29,429 bases of DNA from Rodentolepis nana (Eukaryota; Platyhelminthes; Cestoda; Cyclophyllidea; Hymenolepididae): contig UZAE01012062.1 in NCBI GenBank assembly GCA_900617975.1, positions 41,018 to 70,446 of the forward strand. Direction: 5' to 3'. Below the pieces are notes generated by a model. That model saw only the letters and a program-made list of their open reading frames with translations, was not told the DNA's origin and did not search any database. Shown piece after piece: positions 1-11,600 of this stretch. How positions within the stretch are numbered: position 1 is the stretch's first letter; every line of letters starts with the position of its first letter. The translations under genes and the position numbers were made by a program.

Positions 1-197
1 CCGTTAGAGATTGGATAGATTTTGTATTAAAAATCGATATTTTGGTGGACAAATTACTACTAATCTTCAAGAAGCTTTCGAACCCGTATTATCAAAAAGA
101 ATTTACTTTTATCTGAATAAGGAGAATACAAACAAAAGTTTAAAAAAGATGAAGAAATCATTCCTAAAAAACTAGATGAGGTAAAAAAAGTAATCTG
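1..197 (-). other. Transporter 3' untranslated region or downstream flank
   Basis: AT-rich sequence downstream of the transporter TGA (200-198). I find no AATAAA on the minus strand here, so the cleavage site may lie outside the window. Confidence 0.4.
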
Positions 198-3100
198 TCA
201 ATAGAGCTTCGTCAAACGTAGACGAACATAGCAGAGGAAGTAGATGGCACAAGAGAATACGGCGAGAGCAAGAGGATTAATCCAAATCTGCCAAGTTGGT
301 TCGAAAACTATTCCTTTTGATATGAGAAAGTCATTCCCATTTACACTGAAAGTAAGGATAAACTTGATCTGTTAGTTAAATGTTTTAAGTAGAATGTATC
401 ATTTTTACGCATTTTACCAGGTAGTCCTGCTGAGGTTGCCATGACTGAACGGACTAGTGAGAAACTTTGGATTGATATTTATTGACGTGGGACAGTATGT
501 AGCTCCTTGGATCTCATTGATAGACAATGAGGAGTAGGTATACCAGAATATTGATAGGTAACGACACCACCCTAACCACCATGCCGATACCACGTTCAAG
601 AGAAAACCACCGAAAGACTAAATAGAAAGGAAGTAAGAGAGAGAGAGAGAGAGAGTAAGGTAGCTACAATTTACCATCATGAATGAAAGAATGATTCCAG
701 CGATAGCGTAGCCAAGAGAGACGTGATCGACTAGGATGATGCTGAACATAGTTATGCCTGCAGCCGCGGTGCCCATACAGAGACAGGTTATTTCAAAGAA
801 GAACATGGCTGCGAAGGACCTCCGCAAGCCGGTCATGGCGTAGAGAATTGGGAAGAAGAAGAGAATCGGACCTAGCTTTATTGGGATCACTTCACACAAC
901 AACTTTGCGAGGAAGTACACCGAGGTTCGGTAGAATCCGCAGGCGCGTTCGTGTCTGTAAAAAAATACATCAAATTATCATTACTTATGGTACTTTTAGC
1001 TTTTAAACCAGCAAATGGTAGCGCTTTTGAAGAGTTATTCGATTAGGGGAATACAACGCCGATAATCCCATGTATGGGATGATTGAGGTCTCGCTCCAAT
1101 ATCGTGAGGCAACCATTCACAAATACCAAGTTATCAGGCTGAAAACCAAATTCGAATTTGGTAATTATTGAAAATTAATGTCTTGAGAGATTATTTAACA
1201 GCTAGTTTTCAGTTCAAAATTGTTTTACTTTTATATGCTATGAACCAGAGATCAGTGTGATTAATGATAGAATGGTGGTGATACAATAAGAGCTTCCAAC
1301 AGGGGTTCCAGAATGCCATTCCTCTGACCAAGATGAGTTCAGATAACTCATTTTCGTCAATCTGATCTAAATGTGTATGTGTAAATCAAGATTCGTCGGC
1401 CTCTAAATCTGTAGCTGGTCCATTTAACTCCATGAGGGCATTGCAACTACAAATCTTGCTGTTATTCGCAAATCAGACTAACTATCATCCCTAGGAGATT
1501 CGTGTCATTAGTTCTCAGTTTCCAGCCAATTGAAACAGGTTTCTCCCCATCCCCCCCCCCACCCCACCCCCCACCCCCACTATTTACGTAGGAAATGGCT
1601 CTAGTCTGTAAGTTGTTTATCGATTCTACAATCACAATCTAACTCCCTTACATTGATCTCTACTCTGCTATTTAAAACTTAAAAGAATAAAGTGACTTAG
1701 CAAGTTTTCGATTGGATAGAAATGATGGAATTTTATCCTAGATAGGTTGAATTAACAATTTAATGTTTGTGGCCCCTAAATTTTGTATATATTTATTAGC
1801 GTTTGCTAAATCGTGGGATCGTTGTCTTGCCGTTAAGGGCAATTTCTAGGGGTTTGTGCCTAGTTTGGAAGCTTGACCTCCTAAGCCGCATCCTTTATCC
1901 TATGCACTTATTGGGAACCTCGATTTCCAATTAAGCTTCGTTCCTTATAAATAGTGCCGATGGGACCGAATGCCACAACTATGGTCATCTCCAACACCAT
2001 CAACCATCAATTTCAACTAACTTTACATCATTCGCTGGCTTAGCGCCATTGGCATCATAAACGCTATTTCACTCTATGACAACATTACAACTTCTTGGTC
2101 CCAAAAGGGAATCTGGTGATTCGCTTTATGTGGGCATTTAATTTTTTAAATATGCCAACCTGAATTGAGATCGATCACGAATGAAGATATCCACTGCATT
2201 GCCATTGAAGTATGCCAATTCGAGACAAAGGAAAAAGAAAAGACCAGTTCGATCTTGGAGACCTGATTCACTAGACGAGCCCAATCGGAAGTAGACTGTT
2301 CCAAGAATCATCGTGAAAACAGCCACCCCGACGAAAGGTACTGCAGTAACTCTGGGATTTCTAAAATTAAGCCGCCAAAAATAAGTCGCTATTTAATAAA
2401 ACAAACAGGGTTCACTTTGGGGAAACAATAGATGGCTTTGCTGTCGTTAAGAAAGTAAAACATTCAATCTGTTACCAATTAGCCACTATTTGACAGTCAG
2501 ATGGCACGACGAACTAACTCATCCTTCGTTCATGAAAACGTGACTCAGCAGCATCAACGCCTAATAGTCTTCAGAACTCCAAAGCTCCAATCAAATACCT
2601 CAAGCACAGATCTCTCTGCCCATTTTCGTAAATTTACAAAAAATTTAATAAAAGGTAAGCCTTTCCTCCTTCTTCCCTGTTTTGTGACCATTTGAAATAA
2701 CAAGATCTTTAAACAAAGTGCTGTCCCATAGGACGGAATAATGCGGTATCCTGTCCCTTTCAACTACAGCTACCGAGTGGAGGTGTATGAGAGCATCATA
2801 AAAGATCCAGATACCAGCTACTTTAAAGACAACGTAACCCCAAAGCACGTCGATAAGCCAGTAATCTCAATGCCAACATACAAAGTAGACCAATAAGAAA
2901 GTCGATGTGACAATTGATTAAACTAAGACAGATTACTCAAAGTCGTGCTAGACGCTCACAGCATGGTGTTGTGACCATGCTGGCAAAATGGACGCTTCCT
3001 CTCACTTTGTGTACTCTCTGTGCGTCATGGTCCTTATTTCCATCGTTCGCATATCATGGAGACTTTATGCCCTTTCATTTCAATTTGTCACTACAGCAGA

Positions 3101-5572
3101 CTGATGCCGCTGATGTGATGAGTTTTAGTGGCAACAGGCAAAGGCTATTGATGTTTTGAACATGTTTTAAATGCCAACAGCGCCCTCTGTTACGAGTCTA
3201 ATACCGATGGGGTTTATTTTGAAAGAGAATTTTGCGGTCTTAAGGGCGTTAAAGAGTTTAAATAATGAACAAAAAGCCTTTGGCGTCATCGCCGAATGTC
3301 TTCATTGCCAATGACGTCTTTCTTTTCCGACACTAGGTCTGGTTTGATCGCTAAGATCAAGGCGGTCACTAATGTAATAAGGTGGAAAATTGCACTCCCT
3401 GATTCACCCTTATTTAACGAATTTCATAATTAAGCTTTAACAAAAGGCAATTACGCCTTCATTCCACCCTAAAATTGTACAGGGGCGTAGAAAACAATAA
3501 TGATTCATCTCAACTCACAACCGAAATTAAATTAATTATGAGGAGTAACAGATTTATCTCACCTTATAGTATTCAAAAATCCACGAGATGCGAGAACAGC
3601 AAATTGACGATAGGAAGGAATGGGATCGAGGTTGTTGAAAATTCCTTTTTCCAAATCGAATTCACGTCTCTCGCTTAATTCTGAGGGCGATTTCCGCGAG
3701 TTGGCGTAGAAGACAAAGGCATCATCAGAAAGGGAGGATAAATCGATTCGGGGAATACTATGGATGTCTTGGTCACCAGATGGTGACAGTGTGGTATTGA
3801 TGGTAGAACTCCTGAAAAAAAAAATAAATGTATACGTATAAGAGCAAATGTCACGACCTTTAGAATTCGGTTACTAAATATAAGAGAATATTAAATCTAC
3901 TTAAATTAAACAAGCAGTATCATTAATGTATATTATTATTATTATTTATAATGTACTTGGGGAAATTTGAGCTTGTCATTAAAGGACTCAGTTCCGTTTC
4001 ACTTCCGCTGACGCTGTGGAATTTCGTGGAAGAACATTCTCGTGACATTTTGGAAGAACGTTTCCGTGTGCTACACCATGATGCGAATATCAGCTGGGCT
4101 TCGCTAATCCACCTATAAGGAAAGCGGAAAGATATGGAAAAGATGAGTAATGAGAATTGCCAAATAAACTCAGGCCATTAATCAAATAGCCCACACTATT
4201 TGGGACTATTTGATGTGACTTATTCAAGTTGAAACATGTTCGTGAAGGGTCTTCAAGTGCTTCATGCAAATTGTCTTTATTTTACATCCACTTAGGTTTT
4301 TATGAGGAGGAGAGGAAACCGTTTTACCTCTCATGCTACTTAAATAGGCATGTCAGAAATACTTATTTAAGGAAAAACCTACATCATATCACAATAAAGA
4401 AGAGTAGATTGTTCAAAGGAGAGCCAACAATAAAAAAGGTCAACAACAGGAGGAGGGGGGGTGGGAGAGAAAGAGAGAGAATCAAGGTAAACAAATCAGG
4501 GCTAAAGCGACCAATAACGTAGATTCATACCTCTAAGAGAATGGGTCACCATATCAAGGGAATTCGAGGGAATTAATAGGCACCGGGTCCCCAGGATAAA
4601 AGTGGCCGTGTAAATGGCGGCGGGTAAATTAATATAACATCTTTCAATACTTCACAAGAGGAATTGAAAGTACTGCCCAAGCACTTCGATAGACAACTCA
4701 GCATGTATCAGCATGTTTTAAGAAACTTTTTGCTTTTTCAAGTGTTGTGATTTCCGAAATCGTATTGCTGTTGCTGTACAATAAATAAAAAAATAATTTG
4801 TAGATAGAACGGACGACCCGGATGGCCATAAACCTGTGAAAGCGCTCTCGTCCCCCTTTCCTCAGCTGCTCTGCGTATGGAATGAGTGAAGCACTTCCGT
4901 TACATAGACTTCGGAGTTCAGGGTGTTATTGAAGAAACTGGTGCCTACGCTACAAACGACCTATAACCTAAATTCGTCTTAGTAATAGACTTTCTCTATA
5001 AGATTGAAAATGACATTCTGCAGGTGGATATTCACAACTGCTACTAGCAGGTAACGACGCAACACTGAGCACTACACAGTGAACGCAAAATGACCACTGG
5101 GCATCACGTGATCCGCGCAAATGCTCAATACCACTTTAAGTACTATACAGGAGGGCTGGGACCTCATGTCTCTTGACCACACTCTATAATGACTACAATT
5201 TTATCAGTAATTTAGAATATTATTACTTATGCAAAAAATGATAACACGAGTGAGCGCTAGCCTGATTATAATACTCGCTTGAGATAACCATAAAAGGCAA
5301 CTTTGCAGTTGACGGTTTTAGAACAAAATGTGGGCCAACATTTGGTATCTGATAATTGGTGCTATTCAGGGTGCGCGATAGACCTGCCTTCACGTGGTGC
5401 ACCCTGGCCAATGTATACTCATACGGCAAAAAAAAGTCTATAAACCGGCAGTTGACTTCAAACTACCATGACCCCTCTGTGTGTCATACTCCACAACTTT
5501 CACAGTACTCACCTTACCTTTTCTCTACCTTTGTGTTTGTCTATCACTTTTACATCCTTGAATCACCATTCT

Positions 5573-5607
<35 letters not shown>

Positions 5608-8600
5608 ACTTTTTGTCACTTTAATGTTCTTCCTCCTCTCTGTGAAGGGCTAATGATAATTATCAAAACGCCTGCCATTTGAAATAAGTAAAAAAATTGG
5701 CCCTATTCAAGAGTGCTCGGTCAAGACCACGTTCAACGTTCACATTCATCGACTTTTGTTTTACTTTTAATAGCTTTGCAATTGACCTCTGCGTGGCACC
5801 CCCCCTCCCACTCCCCCTCCTTTTAGGTAACTCACATTATTGGAGGAGATTTAAGTGCTATGGGATTTTAAGCCAATCCTCAGGGCAATTCCTCAGTACC
5901 TTAAAGCTGTTAATCGAATAACTAACCCTTATGCTACGTCAAACAGTCCAACCAACATTCTTCTTGTAGATTAATTAATTAATTAATTAATTAATGATTA
6001 AAAGTGAATTTGCCCATTTTAAAATCATTCATTTCAAATTTGCCAACCAGTCTTCATTCAGTCCTTTATAATAAATGATATTTGGCCCTACTAATTGTGC
6101 CCAAGTTAGAAAAAAATTTAATAGAAAAAAAAGGGGTTCCACTGTCAATTTAAACTTATTCATTTAAGTACTTACGAAGACCATTCCGTGGAGGCTACAA
6201 AGAGCTGTTGAAGATGATGGATTCGAGTTAAACTAATAGCTAATCGGCTTATCAAATCAGCGCCTAATATACAAAAGTCGAATTTAATGAAGGACAAATC
6301 AAATGTTGTCAAGATTGAGAGATAAATCAATGACATACCTTCTGTGAATTCTACATCATTAGTCTCTTCTGGTTCGCCTTCCAAGGGAAGTCCTAATCGA
6401 CTTTTAGCCTCAAATGGAAGTTCTTGATGCAACAAATCCATAAAGAAATCCGCAGGATTCTCGTGAGTGCTAATTTTGTAACCTGAAATTAATAGAATTC
6501 AACCAATGGAAGAACGAATTACTGTGGTGGGACTTTTGCTTATTTCATTTCTTCGTCAAGTCTTCATTCACTGTCAAAATACTCGATTAAGTTTTTGCTT
6601 TATAATCTGTTTGGATGTCCACTCTCCCACTTTTCTTAATTCCTAAGAGAGTGGCAGTGGAAATCCGATAAGCGAGGTCTCAATCCCTCTTCTCTATGCT
6701 AAGACTTTAGATCATTCGGAAATTTTTCATTTGTAATAGGCTGGAATTCCCCGCGTTACATTTACTAAATCTCATTTAATGAAAAGCGCGCGCGATGGAT
6801 AAAGAAACTAAATCAGATGAGTTACTACTGAAAAGTAGCAGTAGGAACGCAACCTCACTACACCTAAAGTTAAGGAATGTTAACATTTGTGTGATAACAT
6901 TGTCAACTCTTCTCATCTATGTACAATATATGAATTGGACCCTATTTCTTGCTTTCACACATCGTATAGACGCCACAACCCTCCATATCTATAAGCGTTT
7001 ATTTGCAAAAGTGTACATCGACCACACCTGCTAGAAGGATTTGAGTCCATTCAATAGACTCTTATCGTTAGAAGCTTCCTTTGCTATTGTTTTATTTATC
7101 GTCATAAGCTATTTGTTCCCAAAGCATTGATGTTTGCATAACCAGGAGAGGCTTCCAACGCAATTCAGCTGATGAGATGGTCACCTAACAAACCGCTAAT
7201 TGAAAATCCCGAGACAGCTAATTTCCCACACATTCCAGGCTGACTAAATTGAAGATTGGGGATAAATTGATTACGTCTATGCAAGTTAGGTACGCGATTA
7301 GAACTGTGTTTGGAGGTAGCTTGTCATGGCTCTCAATAAATACCACCAAATTAGAGGATTATTTTTCAGGACAAATTCCGTGTTCTAGCTTTAAGACAGA
7401 GTAGCTAAACGTGTATCAACTAAAAAACCGCCCCAATCATAATGTGGGTGCCACACCTCACACGTCAACTGAGAAAAGAATTAATAGAAGGCGAGAAACC
7501 TGGAAAAGGGGATTTGAATTTTCTTTAGAAATAATTTAGAAAAGGCTCAAACTATTTCTGTGTGACAAAAAAAATTAGCAAAAAAAATCTATTTTCATTT
7601 GTAGCCTTCCAACAAAAGCACAGGTTGAGCTCAGAAATGAGGTCATCACTAGGGTCCTTCTTCAAAGCTCATATCTAGGACCAAGGTGGAATAATGGTGA
7701 GGAGAAAAAAGTGCGCTAAGATGTTCATTCCTTCTAGCCTGACTGATAATTAAATTATTGATTTTGTAATGCTCAACCAGCGATGTGAGCGACAACTGGA
7801 ATGGCTAGCTCAGGTCAACAGGGGCAGGGTAGAAAGCGAGTTTCCCAATCCAAGCCAAGCGCTGTGAACACTATCCATAATAAGTTCAAAAATATTTTTT
7901 TACTTATTTCAAATGGCAGGCTTTGTGATATTTATCATAAGCCCTTAAACATTGAATTCAGCTTCCCCCAGGGGTGGGGGTACATTTATAGCAGTCAATT
8001 AATAGCAGTTCATTAGCCGTCTTCTTGCTTCCCAGTATCTCTGGCTTTCCGTCGTTGTCTTTAGAGCTGGACATCGAATCAGGTAGGTCTTCTCCATTTC
8101 CTCATGTAGGGGGTGCGCGATAGACTTACCTCCACGTGGTGCACCCTGGACAACGTATCTTTGTATGGCAAAATAGTCTATCACTCGGCATTTGAATTGA
8201 CTTCGATTTATTAAGTTCAAAAATATATGACCTCGTAAACAAGTAAGAATGCAGTCTTAAGGTACGTATAAAAGTCGGCGGTAGATCTGACATTTTCCAC
8301 TACAGTAAAATTTAAAAGAAATGGAAAGGATAGCCGAATGTCAAATAGTACCCTCTATAATGAATAACAATTTCCAACATTTCGAATGTCATGCTGAGAA
8401 GGCCAGTATGAATGCCTCCTTAGGAAGATTAAAACTTGACTTTGTTTGCTTATTTAGAAATATAAGAACGCATATACAAAAAGTAATTTAATGGCTTTAT
8501 ACTAAACATAAAGAATGTTCTGGAATATTTAAAAAATAACATCTCATTATGACACATAGAAGCTCAAGTAATTGGCCAATTCTGGTCTCCTGTGAATGCA

Positions 8601-11600
8601 TGCAAGGATAAGGAATTCACAATCATCTCCTTAAATTAATAGTAAATAATAAGCAAATTTTTATTGAACAAGGCAGCATAAATCTCCCCCAATGCGATGG
8701 GGAGTTTTGGTATAAATTACGCATGTAAACATACAATTGATTTCATGACCTTGAAATAACGCGCTGTGGAAAAACGATTATTTAAATGTCACTTCAGGCG
8801 CTGCAAATTCACAATATGTTTGATTTCTTAATATAGACCCGAATAAGCTTGATTTCATGTTTACAACACTCTGTTGCCATAGGGATTCTGTCAATCAAAG
8901 CCTGCTTAATATTCATAATGAGAGTTATGGATAGACAACGAGCAATGAGCAAAAGGATTTCAATCCCAACTACCTTGGGGTACGGTATTGCAATAATGGG
9001 CTCTTGAATTGTTTACACTTTTCCCTAAATTTTTACTATTAGTAGCAACTTGCCAATGACGATTCCATTGAGGTAATGACACTTGAGCTATGGAAATCAA
9101 GCTTCCATAATTAAAATACATGCTTATTACAAAACTGTTCTATGTAGAATGCTTCTGAATTTCAACCACAATGGAAGGAATCGTACCTAAGTCACAAAAG
9201 TATTTCAGTGGGCTGTCACCGGCTGGTCCATGATAGATAGCTCGACCATTACAAAAAAGTGTGATAGAATCGAATAGTTTGTAGATTGACCAGTTCGGTT
9301 GGTGGATCGATGCAATAATCGTCCTCCCTTCAACAGTCAACCTACAAAGGAAACCACAACATACTTCTCAATCCATGGCAAATGAGAGAGAGGGAGAGAG
9401 AGAGTAAAAATCTAGGCGTCGCCATAAGTTATGACATTGTAGCGGGTGACGGAGTTTTACAGCACTTGATGAAGCTCACATTTTATTAAATGCCCATATA
9501 GTTTTATGCAAACTGCATACACACCCTAACCACCATTGATTTAATCCTATTTCAGAGTTTTAATGAACTTCTTTAATAAGCACTGACTAGGCGCGTATTT
9601 AATTCCCCAAAACCTTGCACACCATTATAAAAACGGCACATTATGCACATAGATGCATTAGAACAAATTGTTTATTAACTTTTACTTTGTACCCCAAATT
9701 AGAAAATTGACAATTTTAGGCCAGAACGAACTGTAGTAGTTTAACTTTTACAAAGATATATTCATTGACTCTACTATAGCATACACAAGCTCACAATGAC
9801 TAAGTTAGTCAAAAACACCTCTCGCACATTTAAACTTCGGATAGAATTCAATTTATGACAAGGAAAAACTAATTTAGAGAAAACTTTTATCTTCACGACA
9901 AGCTTAACAATCCGTTAGAAGGGCAAAGTGAAGATTTTCGTTGAGTCCGAGCAAAGTGCATAGGATTCGCTTATCGTTCCCTGTACAACTAGTATTGAGT
10001 TTACGGGCTCACTTCTTTTTTATCTAAATCGATAAAATCAATCCTATTTTCTGAATAAAATAAGTACTGTCTGAGATCCAGGTCTCACCCCGTCCCCCCC
10101 CCCCACCCCGGGGCGATACTGCAGTAGCAGCCCATGATTTCAACAAAAAATGTGCGTAAAACTCAAACTCTAGATAAAATCACTTTTCAATTAATATAAT
10201 TTAATTGAAAGCTCAATTATGTTCATCTTTAATGCAATGACTTACCGTTTGAGGAGTTTAATTAATTTTGAGGCTGTGTAGGTATCCAAACCAGTAGTCG
10301 GTTCATCAAGAAATATCACGCATGGGTCGGTTATCAATTCAATACCAATATTTGTCCTTTTTCGTTCACCGCCTGAGATTCCTCGAATGAGCTCTGAACC
10401 AACCTGCTCGAAAAAATTGCAGTCTCATTGTAATTTCCCCGAACATGCACTTAGCTAACCAAACATAGACCGCTTCAACGAATTCCACCTATCCTTTGCC
10501 AACTATCTACCTTGCTATGAAGAAGAAAATTGGTGACACCTAACTCAAACAGCGGAGAATTAGTTTCACTATAAAGTGGAATTCTTAGAGTATATTCTTA
10601 GAAACCTCTAATATAATCCTATAGCCTAATGAAATATCATTTTATCCACTCAATTTGCCCAAAACATCGTAACAGGGAAAAGAAACTTAAATATTTCGAA
10701 ATGTTTGACTATTTAGCGATGCAAACTCGAGGAGAAGAAAATCAGACGTTTTCTAGAGTGGCATTCAACAGAACCCATTGTTTTTTTCTTCTGCGAAGCC
10801 CCTAATGGTAAATGATAGCATAGCGAGGAGGAATATTGTCAATCACGAATTTGTTCAACCTGACGACCTAGATTTCCAGCTATTCTATCCAACTCACTAA
10901 CTTCAATATCTCAGGGCAACAACCAACTGTTAGAAGGGATGTCCTTCAAACCTCACGCACAATGTGGATATGCGTTAGAATAGGCATCTTTTACAATCCA
11001 ACTGCCTTGCAATTTACCAAATAAATTGATGCGAAGAGATAAACCATAAACAACCTATAGTTTGCGGACTGACCATCTTTATTTGTGTGGAAAAGATTTC
11101 AGGCAACTCTGTGGTAGTGGTGGTGGTGATTTTATATTCATTTACCCTTCTTCCCAGCAAGCAAGTAGACTTGTCCTATATTAACAAAAATAATCTGGCG
11201 AATTCAATCTTCAAAAGCAATAATCTGTCCCATCATGTTTCTTATGGACCTGGATCTGGATGGATCCCTAGAACTAAGGCGATCACTGGAACATACCCAG
11301 TACAAGTAAAATGTAAAAGAAAATGTACCTTAACATCAGCAACAGCAGAAAGTCCCAACTTCTTAATGAGAGCGGCCACTCGAGCATCCCGCTCCTTTCG
11401 TGAGACGCTGGTTGGCAAGCGAAGAGCTGCCGAGAAGTAGAGGTTCTCCCGAACTGTCAAGGACTCCATCGCAAAGTTTTCCTGTAACAGGCGGATATGT
11501 CTATAAATCAAGGCTCTCCGCTGTGCTCTATTTTTAAAGAAATCGCCAAGTTTAATACTTTATAAAACTATTCCACCACCAATATAATCAAAACTGGGGT

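Larger units (their letters stand above)
3812..6175 (-). other. Transporter intron between exons 8 and 9
   Basis: A 2.4-kb phase-2 intron with donor TC|GTAAGT and acceptor TTTTTTCAG. It contains one retroposon copy (5369-5673), a C-rich tract (5799-5820), a TTAA tetranucleotide array (about 5970-5995) and a TAT array (3929-3948). No gene is seen. Confidence 0.65.

Noticed and set aside
2554..2848. Overlapping minus-strand open frames as an extra transporter exon
   Set aside because: The exons on both sides join in phase as NTI-R-NPRV, matching the family, and these frames show no ABCG similarity.
5356..5682. Plus-strand open frame of 108 codons
   Set aside because: It lies almost wholly in a retroposon copy and translates a CT microsatellite into Ser-Leu repeats.
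11087..11440. Plus-strand open frame of 117 codons
   Set aside because: It is antisense to transporter exon 4 (11329-11481) and adjacent intron, with no protein features of its own.
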